This document shows positions 34,833 through 45,100 of a DNA stretch of 64,000 bases, one piece after another; within the stretch, counting starts at the first letter, position 1; each line of letters begins with the position of its first letter. The stretch covers positions 2,418,001 to 2,482,000 of the forward strand of contig CADCSX010000002.1 of NCBI GenBank assembly GCA_902805475.1. Direction: 5' to 3'. This DNA comes from Entonaema liquescens (Eukaryota; Ascomycota; Sordariomycetes; Xylariales; Xylariaceae). The notes below the pieces were generated by a model that saw nothing but the letters and a program-made list of their open reading frames with translations, was not told where the DNA came from and ran no database searches. The translations under genes and the position numbers were made by a program.

Positions 34833-36020
34833 TCAATCCTCCCACTCCTCGTCGTATTGGTCAATCAACCGGTTTTCATCCTCGCGGTTACTTCGACCCC
34901 TTCCGGATGGTGATCCCGATACATAGCGGTATCCTCTGCGATTCGGAAGGAACCGAGCGCAAGAAGAAGTGACCATGACGAACAGATCCTGTGTTTTGGG
35001 ACAGTACGAGTTAGCTTTCATGTCTTGTTTTGTTTTACATAAACTTGCCCATCGTGACCGTCGTAAAAAGAATCGAAACGAATTACTTACGCAGATGAAA
35101 CTCCAGACGCTGGCCCAGAGCGAGTAGTTAGGTAACTGTTTCCATCCCCGGGCGTTTGCTACGGTGCGCTGGTAGAATATGCCGCCGAGCAGGTAGACCA
35201 GGACGGCGATAGCGAAGATGATCAGGAATATGGAACCCGGCCCGACGCTTCCCGGCTTGTGCGGCTCCACGCCCGCGCACGCGTGCTGTGACTTGACTTT
35301 GAACACATACGAACACTCCTCTGGATCGGTCGCGATGAAGGAGACTGAAGCTGCGCCTGCGCTAGCATCCCTGTCACAACTAAAGAAGATGGTAGTTGAC
35401 TTCCTTCGCTTTGGCTCATCCGTCTCTTTAGACTTCCGGGTATCAATTGCAGCGGCCGTCTTCGTAGGTACTGGCGTATCTTCTTCGCGCTCAAAACCCG
35501 ACCCCTTGTAAGCCGCGCCTTCATGAACAGAACTACTACTCCTGCTCTGGAGATCTGTATCTCTCTTCTTGCTCTTTCCGCATGGCGATCCTCCCGTATA
35601 TTGTAGAACCAGCTCCTTACCTCGCGATATCAGAGCGCCGGACTCGAGACCGAGACTATATACGTCGCCCTTCGAGGTGTAGTACGCGCTGACGTTCTTC
35701 CACAAGCTCGGCTCCACACCAATTACCTCGTCGACCGGCTCTACCACGGAATCACAAATATTCAAGGTGAAGTTGAAGCCGTAGTCGTAGCCCTTGGCAT
35801 GGTAGTCGGCTAGCGGGGCTCCATTGCTATGGGCGGGCTTGGACCCATCTGGATTCTTCTTGAGGGCTATGTCGGGCCGCAAATCGAAGAAGGCACCCGA
35901 CGTCGAGGATGCGGTGCACGCTGTGGAAGTTGTCGTCTTATCAGCGTCAGCGGCAAGCGACGAAGAAGCAAGGCCGAGGAGGGGGAGTAGGGTCGGATAT
36001 ATCGACGTTGAGAAGCGCAT
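34833..36020 (-). CDS. ATG27: Autophagy-related protein 27 (ATG27)
   Basis: Exon 1 36020-35091 and exon 2 34988-34833 (GTAAGT, ACACAG, phase 0) give 361 residues. The signal peptide is MRFSTSIYPTLLPLLGLASSSLA. The lumenal part (~25-260) has paired cysteines and the mannose-6-phosphate-receptor-like pattern of Atg27: FDLRPDIALKK, YGFNFTLNICDSVV, LVLQYTGGSPCG, TTIFFSCDRDA, PEECSYVFKVKSQHAC. A low-complexity Ser/Lys insert sits near 155-210. SIFLIIFAIAVLVYLLGGIFY is the membrane segment. After the splice, TSSCARFLPNRRGYRYVSG and the acidic terminus (RLIDQYDEEWED) match fungal Atg27 tails. It is a type I membrane protein of Golgi, endosome and vacuole that helps Atg9 trafficking in yeast. It is divergent from ERG24. 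Confidence 0.92.
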   Translation of the reverse strand: MRFSTSIYPTLLPLLGLASSSLAADADKTTTSTACTASSTSGAFFDLRPDIALKKNPDGSKPAHSNGAPLADYHAKGYDYGFNFTLNICDSVVEPVDEVIGVEPSLWKNVSAYYTSKGDVYSLGLESGALISRGKELVLQYTGGSPCGKSKKRDTDLQSRSSSSVHEGAAYKGSGFEREEDTPVPTKTAAAIDTRKSKETDEPKRRKSTTIFFSCDRDASAGAASVSFIATDPEECSYVFKVKSQHACAGVEPHKPGSVGPGSIFLIIFAIAVLVYLLGGIFYQRTVANARGWKQLPNYSLWASVWSFICVSNSFRFFLRRSRWASLCKTKQDMKANSYCPKTQDLFVMVTSSCARFLPNRRGYRYVSGSPSGRGRSNREDENRLIDQYDEEWED

Positions 36021-37353
36021 GATTGCGAGATACCTATGCTACGGCTAAGATATGGAGCAATCGGTGGTTTTTTCCTTTCGGTCCCGGAAAATGCGCTCGA
36101 TGCGCTACGCAGATATCGAAAGGAAATTGGTCATGAACTTTCGTATGTCTCAAAGCGTTCAATATCGTAACTATGGTTGCGATGGGGACGTAGAGTCAAT
36201 GGTTCGTTTATTCATGCAGTTCGTGTCTTTTCTCACAACGTTGTTCAAACATTCAAAAGCTTCAATAAGCCAAGTTGTCGATTTGCCGTCCAAGCCCGCT
36301 GTTACCTATTCTTAGCGCACTTTCGGCGTCCACGGACCCCTGAATAGAAGATCCTAGAGATCAGTACGTACCACATAGTACATTTGTACACGTTTTAGCT
36401 GCCGCTACTGGATATTCTCTTTCTATTATTGGTTAGTTTACAGTGGAGTCTCGGTCTTTTGCTCTATTTGATTGGCCAAACCCGCATTGAAACGAGTGAA
36501 CCTTAAAATTACATTAGAAGCAGGTTAACCTAATTATATCTTAACGCATCATCTTAACCTTTAACCCAAAACGGCAAAACGTTTTAATTAGCGTATATTA
36601 AGCTAAGTTTTTTCTTTATTATTTTATTAATATAATTTTTATAAAATTTATCTTTTTATATATTAATTTTAATTTAAAATTTTTAAAATTTAAAATTTAA
36701 AATTATTAAAAATTAATTAATTAAATAAAATAAATAAAAACTTAATAATTGATACGCGTTATAATTATAATGTATTTAATAAATAGTACATTTTGTAATT
36801 TAATGCATTTTTAGCGTTTTAAAGCTTTAAAGCTCACTTTATTATGGAGACCTTACTTGAGTCTTGGCTACTCAAATGTCTGCCTAATCGGGTTAGAGGT
36901 TGGGGTGATGCGCAAGGATATAGTTGGGTTGACCTGTATACTCAAAATTACATTACATAGGAGATTTACTGGTCAAGATTCGGTCCCCATTTTTGGTAAG
37001 GCACTTATGTAATTGACATTCTCCACATGAGCTCGGGGAAGTCGAGGTGGTAATGAAGTCAAAAATGGTGTCACACGGAAGCCAAGATTTCCGGTAAGCT
37101 CTCCTATTTACAAAAAAATCTCTATCGTACCATGCGGGATGTCGAGAGCCGGTTATTTGTCATAAACTCGCATCGCCTCGAATAATACGTGCACTGAGGA
37201 TTGAGACGACCAGAAGGAGATCAAGTAGGAAGTTATAAAGAGTCCATAGGCGCACTCTCCAGTCGTTACAATAGCAGAACAACGCCGACGAGCCTCTCAC
37301 TTTCAGACGATTATCCAACTCTAAGATCGTGATACATATCTACTTATCCAAAC
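36021..37353. other. ATG27-ERG24 divergent region
   Basis: About 1.3 kb between two divergently transcribed genes. It must include both promoters and holds the AT-rich island described separately. I recognise no gene in it. Confidence 0.55.
36590..36842. repeat. Extreme AT-rich island, possible RIP relic
   Basis: This block is almost only A and T. The 60 bases from 36661 to 36720 contain no G or C at all. It includes TAAAATT-type short tandem repeats. Flanks on both sides return to ordinary composition within ~100 bases. In Pezizomycotina such islands are commonly remains of transposons mutated by RIP, but no coding or terminal-repeat trace is left here, so the origin is inference. Confidence 0.6.
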
Positions 37354-38951
37354 ATGTCGCCCAAGGAGAAACAGCCACAACCGGCTCATAGCCCCCATGG
37401 CTACGAGTTCGGTGGCCCGTAAGTGTTTATATCCCAAATATACCCCTCGAAGTTGGTAGATCTAACGACATGTAACTGTTCAGATTTGGTACCGCTGCCA
37501 TTACGTTTGGTCTTCCCATTCTCTGCTACGTCTTCGCCTTCGGCTGTAATGACATTTCCGGTTGCCCTGCGCCGTCGCTATTAAGCCCCAAAACCTTGTC
37601 GCTCGAGCAATTGAAAGTCGAGGTGGGATGGCCCGAGGACGGCATCTTTGGTCTGGCTAGCTGGGAAGCTACCGGTTGGACTCTAGCATACTACTTCTTC
37701 AGTGCCCTTCTATACCGCATTCTCCCTGCTACCGAAGTTGAGGGTACGGAATTGTCATCCGGAGGAAGGCTGAAGTACAGGTTCAACTGTGAGTATTCTC
37801 TATATCCGTAAACATCTGCGGGGCAAAAGGATATAGCTTAGCTAACGCGATCTACTAAAGCTTTCTCTTCGCATCTGTTCACTCTTTCTCTCTGCCTTGC
37901 CGGTACCATTGCGCAGGGTGCCGAGTTTCCCGTATGGACGTTTATTGCCGACAACTACGTACAAATTCTAACCGCCAACATCCTTATCGCTTATACACTC
38001 GCAACGTTTGTTTACGTACGCAGCTTCTCTGTGAAGCCCGGAAATACGCAGTTCCGACAGCTTGCTGAGGGTGGATGCTCTGGAAATTTGATTTACGACT
38101 TCTATATGGGACGAGAGCTTAATCCTCGTGTTACACTCCCGTTCATCGGCGAAATCGACATCAAGGAGTGGATGGAACTACGCCCCGGCATGCTCGGCTG
38201 GATCCTTCTGAACTGCGCCTTCATCTCCAAGCAGTACCGCACCTTCGGTTACGTGACTGATAGCATCGTCTTTATCGCAATCGTGCAAACAGTCTACTGT
38301 TTGGATGCAGTCTACATGGAGCCCGCCATTCTTACGACAATTGATATTATTAACGATGGTTTCGGCTTCATGTTGTCCTTTGGAGATCTTGTCTGGGTCC
38401 CCTTTATTTACAGTCAGCAGACCCGATATTTGTCCACGCACCCGGTAACGCTTGGCTGGTTAGGTGTTACAGGAGTATCGATTCTCCTGATTATTGGTTT
38501 CGGAATCTTCCGCTTGAGCAACCTTCAGAAGAACATCTTCCGTACTAACCCCAACGACCCGCGCGTCTCGCATATTAAGTACATCGAGACCAAGACTGGT
38601 TCGCGACTGATGACAACGGGATGGTGGGGTGTCGCTAGACATATCAACTACCTCGGTGATTGGTTACAATCGTGGCCGTACGCGTTACCCACTGGCTTTG
38701 CCGGATATGTTGTCCTATCAGCTGGCAGTAATGTTGAAGGGGCTATCAAGACTCTCGACGGAAGGGAAATAGTACAAGGACCGGCTAAGTACTGGGGTAT
38801 GCTCTTTACTTACTTCTACGTTGTGTACTTTGCCGTGCTGCTGATTCATCGCGATGGCCGAGATGATGAGAAGTGTGCGAAGAAGTATGGAGAGGACTGG
38901 GAGAAGTATAAGAGCATTGTAAAGTACAAGATTGTGCCTGGTATTTACTGA
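37354..38951 (+). CDS. ERG24: C-14 sterol reductase (ERG24)
   Basis: Exons 37354-37418, 37484-37788 and 37861-38951 give 486 residues. Introns are 65 and 72 nt, with GTAAGT and GTGAGT donors. The N-terminus (MSPKEKQPQPAHSPHGYEFGGP) and the next segment FGTAAITFGLPILCYVFAFGCND match fungal C-14 reductases. About eight membrane segments follow. The family signatures are both present: LIYDFYMGRELNPR near residue 200, and the C-terminal GWWGVARHINYLGDW with LLIHRDGRDDEKCAKKYGEDW. The enzyme uses NADPH in the ER to reduce the C14-C15 double bond left by CYP51 during ergosterol synthesis. It could only be confused with the paralogous ERG4 (C-24(28) reductase); the N-terminal pattern and NDISGCPAPSLL favour ERG24. 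It is a known target of morpholine fungicides. Confidence 0.93.
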
Positions 38952-39639
38952 GTATACCTACCTAGGTATCGATCTAATCACATCAAAAGGAGATACTAGG
39001 ATACTGTAGGACGGATCGATCAGATACAGTTATAATTGAGATGCAGGAGGTAATTGAAAGGTTAAAAGGGGGAGACGAGAGGAAGAAAGCGCTTAATGTA
39101 TATTATTCCTACCTAGGTATCTTCCATGTAGGTTACCTACCTATGTACTATTCCAGCTATCTCAGATACAGTGGTACCTATCTGTAGGCAATGTCGGAAC
39201 GCATAAATCGTGCCTACCTAGAGCATGCTTATCTATCGTCACTTAGGAAACGACAGCGTTAGTGCCTTCTATTTGAATCTCCCTTAAAACCCACTGGGGT
39301 GTTAACAACTCGCAGCTTACGTTACGATTGCGTTGAAACAGCCAGCAATCGGCAGTGACGACTCTTAATACAGGTACCAAATTCGTTAATGGCCAATTCT
39401 TTCGGCGCCAAACTCTGAAGAAAATTCTTCTTCCTGTCACTCATTAATACCCTACCCTAAAGCCACCAAACAATTATCTCAATGCTACTAGCAGTACAAA
39501 TCTCCTGGTCTCATATCCGCGCGGGGTCCTCGTACATTTACTCGATATTCTTCTGGTGCTAGCTACAATTATCAAGAAAAAAAAATCGTCTTAAACCTAC
39601 GTAAGAGATTGTCGACGGGTGCTAGCCATAGAAGTTATC
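38952..39639. other. Intergenic rich in CTACCTAGGTA-type words
   Basis: About 0.7 kb between ERG24 and the orphan gene. The palindrome-like words CCTACCTAGGTA occur at about 38958 and 39110, and related TACCTACCTA words at about 39134 and 39213. No gene was recognised. Confidence 0.6.
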
Positions 39640-41358
39640 ATGGAAGACGCCAATAACAAGCGTGCGAGTCCCTACATGGCAGAGTTCTACAACGAGCCCG
39701 TCAAAAAAAGGAGACCTGAGTCTTCATTTCTGTATCATGGGCCTCCTGCAGAACCTTCTAACGACAACCAATTCTTCACCAGATCTACCATAGACGGTGA
39801 CGCACCTCGTTACAACCTCTATCCTAACCACTTTCGTTCGCAGTCGCCTAGGCCTAGGGATCCGACTAACGCAGATTCCACACGGCCTTTCGATTATTAC
39901 GAATACTCCCCTATTCCTGAAGAGTTGAGAAATCCTCGACTACGATATGCTGGGGAAAGAGAGCATGTTTCCCACGCATCTCCGGGTTCCCGCGTTGGTT
40001 ATCAACCTGGACCTAACTCGATTCCTGCAAGACCGGGTGAGCCCACGCCCGGTCTTCAGGGTCCTTTTCAAGGAGGAAGTTCTCAGCAAGGTCCAACCTC
40101 TCTCCACACCCGTATTGCAGAACTTGAAGCGTCCGTCCAATCACTTAATGCATCGTATAATCATTGCAAGCTACCAAGAGTCAACACAATTCGCAACTTG
40201 CGTCGAGATATAAATAACCTATCCATGCTGGAAGGTCAGACTAACGAGCTGGAGGTAAGGATGCACGATATGGAACATACTCTTCATAATATCCAGGCTT
40301 CTATAGATGCTGCCAACGCGCACAACGAGTCCAAGGAACCTAAAGCAAACCGAGGCTCAACGGCCCAAGTCCGAGCACGGGTGCAAGATTTAGACAAAAT
40401 CGCCAATAGCAACAATGCCGATGACGACGATGACGACGATATTATATTCCTAAGAGAACAACCCATCAAGGGTGGTACTATTGGTATCAATGGTGATCAT
40501 AACAATGAGGACCATTACCAGCCGGAAGTTGTTACCCGTGCCAATTTCATAGCTCATCTCAAAAGCCTCGACTTTCGTGCGCCATACGGATTGGATGCAT
40601 TCATCAACACGCCGGTAACAGCGAGAGATTATTCTCTATGCACATTGGACGATGGCACGGTATATTTTGTGCGCCTGGGAGTCAGCGATAAAGGTTGGTG
40701 GGATGTTGAGTATGAGCCTTACGAGCGAGCACCCCTAATGCAACCGCGATATAAGCGCGGGCATCTTGATGGCGACCAACATTTAGATCCTACGCGGCCA
40801 TCTTCACTATTGCAATATCGCAGTAACATTTTTGAGATCGAGTATCCCGTTTCAAATTTCGTCTTCACTCCTCCTATCCGTTACACACTACCACTAGGAG
40901 AGATTCATGTATACAAACCCCGAGTCAACAAAGCACCGCCTGACCTCATCGGCACGAATTTCTTCCTACTTATGGATGTCACCAGTCCTAAAAAGTCGTT
41001 ATGGATTGTGTATGCGTACGAGTACCCCATTACTAACTCTAAATCTTCCGAATATGGAGAGGGTACGATCAGAATAGGCAAGTATGAATTGAACCGAAAT
41101 TCACCTCTCTGTTCGAGTTTTGGGTTGTTCGATATGGCATGCATCGCAGACAGTCTAGATGATTTTGTCGACGTAACTAAGGCAGGCGGGCCAGTAGAAC
41201 CCATCATCCATGGATACCAAAAAGCTATGTTCCCTCAGCTCGATCCCAACAAAGTCCACCAGATGCTCAATTCCACTGCATGCATTGCACAGCCTGTGTT
41301 AACCGAACCGAATATTAACAACTTAACCCGGGCCATCAGTCAAGGGTGGAGTAAATAG
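39640..41358 (+). CDS. Orphan protein with short coiled coil
   Basis: A single exon from ATG 39640 (MEDANNKRAS) encodes 572 residues; the frame extends 21 nt upstream without an ATG. VKKRRPE near residue 21 could be a nuclear signal. Residues ~30-150 are Pro/Ser/Gly-rich. Residues ~160-235 show a heptad-like pattern (IAELEASVQSLN, LRRDINNLSMLEGQTNELEVRMHDMEHTL). A run of Asp (~258-266) precedes a globular C-terminal half rich in Tyr, Pro and Phe (TPVTARDYSLCTLDDGTVYFVRLG, LIGTNFFLLMDVTSPKKSLWIVYAYEYP). I recognise no domain. The length and even codon use support a real gene, but its role is unknown. Confidence 0.7.
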   Translation: MEDANNKRASPYMAEFYNEPVKKRRPESSFLYHGPPAEPSNDNQFFTRSTIDGDAPRYNLYPNHFRSQSPRPRDPTNADSTRPFDYYEYSPIPEELRNPRLRYAGEREHVSHASPGSRVGYQPGPNSIPARPGEPTPGLQGPFQGGSSQQGPTSLHTRIAELEASVQSLNASYNHCKLPRVNTIRNLRRDINNLSMLEGQTNELEVRMHDMEHTLHNIQASIDAANAHNESKEPKANRGSTAQVRARVQDLDKIANSNNADDDDDDDIIFLREQPIKGGTIGINGDHNNEDHYQPEVVTRANFIAHLKSLDFRAPYGLDAFINTPVTARDYSLCTLDDGTVYFVRLGVSDKGWWDVEYEPYERAPLMQPRYKRGHLDGDQHLDPTRPSSLLQYRSNIFEIEYPVSNFVFTPPIRYTLPLGEIHVYKPRVNKAPPDLIGTNFFLLMDVTSPKKSLWIVYAYEYPITNSKSSEYGEGTIRIGKYELNRNSPLCSSFGLFDMACIADSLDDFVDVTKAGGPVEPIIHGYQKAMFPQLDPNKVHQMLNSTACIAQPVLTEPNINNLTRAISQGWSK

Positions 41359-42194
41359 GAGCTTTTATTTACCACGCCTTCCGATTTATTCTCTTTCAGG
41401 CAGCTTCTACCAAGGCAGGGTCAACTCAAGCCGATTCGATTGGCAGCATACTAATCTGAGGGCCTTGATCGCCTACTAACAGCATGTTAGTACCTAGGCT
41501 TGCAGTGCAAGGAACCCGGGGGGGTGATAAATTAGGGACCAGAAGACGATGAAAATAATGGAAAACGAGGAGACATTAAATTTCTCAAGGGAGCTTCCAA
41601 TCCGTATCAAGTGTACGTAGGATAGGGCCTAATGTTGGATGAATTTGGCAGTGTATGGGGGTGTAACTTAGCTACGAATTTGTCTTCAGATAATTGCCCC
41701 AAGCTGATATGCCTGTGGGAGTTAATCAAATTGCGCTGCCCAGCTAATTGATACGCCGTCTTTTACGCGTTTCGTGAAATATTCCCTGTGTAGAATCTCT
41801 ACATGTTATAGACCCGTAACAAAGGAGCACCGACCATATAAAACGAGCAACACTCTTGACCAGATACAACGCAACATAAATAACAAAAAATAGGACTCAT
41901 GACAATTCACTATCAAAGTTCGGGCCCAGGTAAAATAAGGAAAACTTTGCATTGCCATCCTCATGGATGGACATATGGAATGAGTTATCTAAAGAGTTTT
42001 ACACCATGTGGAAGAAGTTATGAAATAACCGCGCCGCCGCAGAGAAGACAGACACCTAAACCAGAACCCCCAACAGACTTAAATATACACGACGTAAATT
42101 TTGGCCTCCTTTAGGCCGTCCATAAACCTACGTCAAATCCTATAGCCTCCCTTAGTTCCATGTCATTTCGCATTAACCCGTATCATCGCCTCGT
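41359..42194. other. Convergent intergenic region
   Basis: About 0.8 kb between the orphan gene and the 3' end of ACC1. A plus-strand open frame at 41899-42114 has no support. Both transcript ends should lie here. Confidence 0.5.
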
Positions 42195-45100
42195 TTATTG
42201 CAAGTACTTTAGGATATCCTCCCGCTCCCCAACAGGCATCATGTGCAGCATATCCTTTAAGCCCTTGAGAGCCGAAGTCTTATCAGATCTAAGTAGATCA
42301 GCTAATCCGTGCGCAACGGCATCCGACTTGATTTGTTCGACCTTGGTCGAAATCGTCTCGGCGTTCTCCTCGTACCACGTTACCACATCCTTGTCGTTGT
42401 GGTCGAAGTCGGTGACACCAGACCAAGCCGCAAGCAGGAGAAGATGGTGCTGTCGGCTCTCAGTAGCCGCAGCGCTGTTCGGGTCGGTAGCCTTCGATGA
42501 TGAGGCAGCAGCCATGCGCTTGAGAATGTGTTCCTCGTTAAGACGTCTACGAACACGCCAGTAGAAGAAGCGTCGGGTGTCCTTCCATTCCAGGATCTCA
42601 CGTATAGTACCCTTGGCCTTCATGCGGCCGGCACGGTCGTGCAGGTCCGCGAACTGCAAGCCGATCTGCGCATATATCGGTAACAGTTGCTTCTCGCGCT
42701 CTGTCATTCTCTCCTTAATCTCTGTCTGCTCCTCCTTGGATAGACTTGCATCGGCGGCCTGCTTCTTGAGCGAGGCGTAAACTGGGTCCAAGCGAGCCAT
42801 TGTCTCCAGCTGTTTCTCTTTCTTGTATTTAATACCAATAATGCCTTCAGGTTCTAAGACACCGGCACGAGATTCAGCATCGGCGTACATTTCCATTGCC
42901 ACAGGGTTGATGGTAGGGTCTACCACAACCCAGGAGCCACCACGTAGCTCACCGAAGGGCGGGATATAGACGAAGATGGGCTGCTCGAACTTTACGAGAG
43001 CGTCGACAATGTATGAGCCGTATTTCAAGACTTCGTTGTACATGTCCCGCTGACCACCGGAGAAACCTCTCCAGTTAGCAAGGATCATGAGAGGAAGCTG
43101 CTCGCCGTAGTTGAAGTCGTTGATGGCCTGAGCGGTCTTGAATGCGGAGTTCGGGTACCATACGCCACCAGCTTCGTTACTAACTTGCTCAACGGAGTCG
43201 GGATTTGCAGGATCAGCGGGGGTAACATTTTCAACGGTTCGAGTTTCCACGGCAATGACACCCATCGGTATACCGCCAAGACGAGCGCGACCAACAACGA
43301 CGGTGCGGGCCCAGCCACCAAGAGTCTCAACGAAGGAGTCCTTGTCAAAGAGACCTGGCTGAAATCCGTCCTCGTCTTGCTTACCACCAATGAGCCATCT
43401 GACATCATGCGGCTGCTTGTTAGGCGGAGTGTAGATCACCTCACGATCCCAGGTGTCGAGGCTGGGCGTAATCGGCACAGGCAGATTACGCTGGGCAGGA
43501 ACGAAAGAAAGCCACTCGACAATCTTGCATACGCCAGCGAAGTCGTCGTTAGCAGTTAAGTGGGATACACCGTTTCGGTACATGATCTGGGTACCACCGA
43601 GCTGTAGGTTAGAGGTGTAGACCTCACGGCCAAGCAAGTTGTTGAGGGCTTGGGCACCGGTGAGAATAATGGGCTGGCCCTCAATCTGAACCGCACGCTG
43701 ACCAAGGCGGACAAGGTAAGCACCGATACCTGGAGAAAATTAGTAACTAAATCCAACAAAGTCAAGAAATGGCATAACTTACCAATGGAACGGCAAGTAA
43801 TTAGGGTCACAGTGAAGATGTCGTTGTATGCACGACTGGTAGCACCAGCAATAAGACCGGAGCCTCTCAGACACTCAACACCGAGTCCATCCTCAGCACC
43901 AACGATAGCAACAATCTTGTAGCGCTTCTCTCCATTTTCGGTGATCTCCTCGGTGATAACGTCGCGCTTAGCACCGTCTTCAAACCGCTTCTTAGCATCT
44001 GCATCGAGGTAAAGGTATTTGAAACCCGACTCTTGCTTCTCAGGATCATTCCAAGCCACTTTGAAGTGCGGGATGAGCTCTTCAGCAACGCCAAGTCGTG
44101 CACCAGAGTTCGCAGAGAGATAGATTCGAGGAATTCCCAGGGTACGAGCCAATTCTGTGCACTTGTTGAAGAAATGGTCTTCCTTGGGGCCGAAAGACCC
44201 GATCTTGTAGGTGATATCGTTGGCGACGACAATAAATTTCCGTCCTTCGGGGTACTCAGGGGTACGAGCATTGATGAGCCACCCAACCATACCGCAGGAA
44301 TTAGTACCAGGCTCGCGAGAAATCTCGATCAACCTATCGCGGTCGTCAAGTACGAGCTCGCTATAGTCAATGCACTCTCCTTGCGCAGGCTTCTTGTCAT
44401 TTAGTGACGGTAGAGCTTTGGTGGTCCTCGACCAAGTGTTCTCAACAGCTTGGCGGAATAGCTCGGGGAAGTCGTATACATACTGGGTACCCATCAAATG
44501 CGCCTTGTAACGCTTAGGCTGGAGCCAATTCTTGGTAGGGTAAGGCGTGCAGACAGGCAACAAATGCATCGATCCAATCTTGGTTGTGCCACCAATTGAA
44601 TAGAAGACCATTTCACCCTTCTCAGACTTGCGCTCGGCGTAGAGCTCGATCTGGATGACGTATCCAGAAGTGTTGGTAATAATGACACGCAGAGGATAAG
44701 GCATTCCCGTAGCCGTATCCGTGCAGATAATACGGATTTCAACCTGAGAAACTCGAAGACGCCAAGCGCGAGGGCCAAATCGATCCAAAAAGCCCTGAAG
44801 GGACTGCTCGACTTCCTGAGGCTTCAATTGGAAGACTGGGGTAAAGTTCAGGAACATGTGGTTCAAGTCGGAGTTATTGTTACCAATAATCTCAAGGGCA
44901 TCGAAAATATCGTTGATGACCCGATCGGCTTCAGAAACGAGGTACTCGGCTGTAGGAATGTCGTCCCGAAGGCGGCCTGGTCTGATGACAGCACGAGTAA
45001 AGTATCGCTTATCGGTGTCAACGCCTTTACCAATACCCTCATACACATGGATATTCTTGTTCTCCGTAAATACAGGAGAGAGCTTGAATTTAGCTAAACG

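Noticed and set aside
18743..39000. Possible plant-cell-wall or secondary-metabolite gene cluster
   Set aside because: The esterase and the GH5-like gene are ~12 kb apart with unrelated genes between, and there is no backbone synthase, pathway regulator or transporter.
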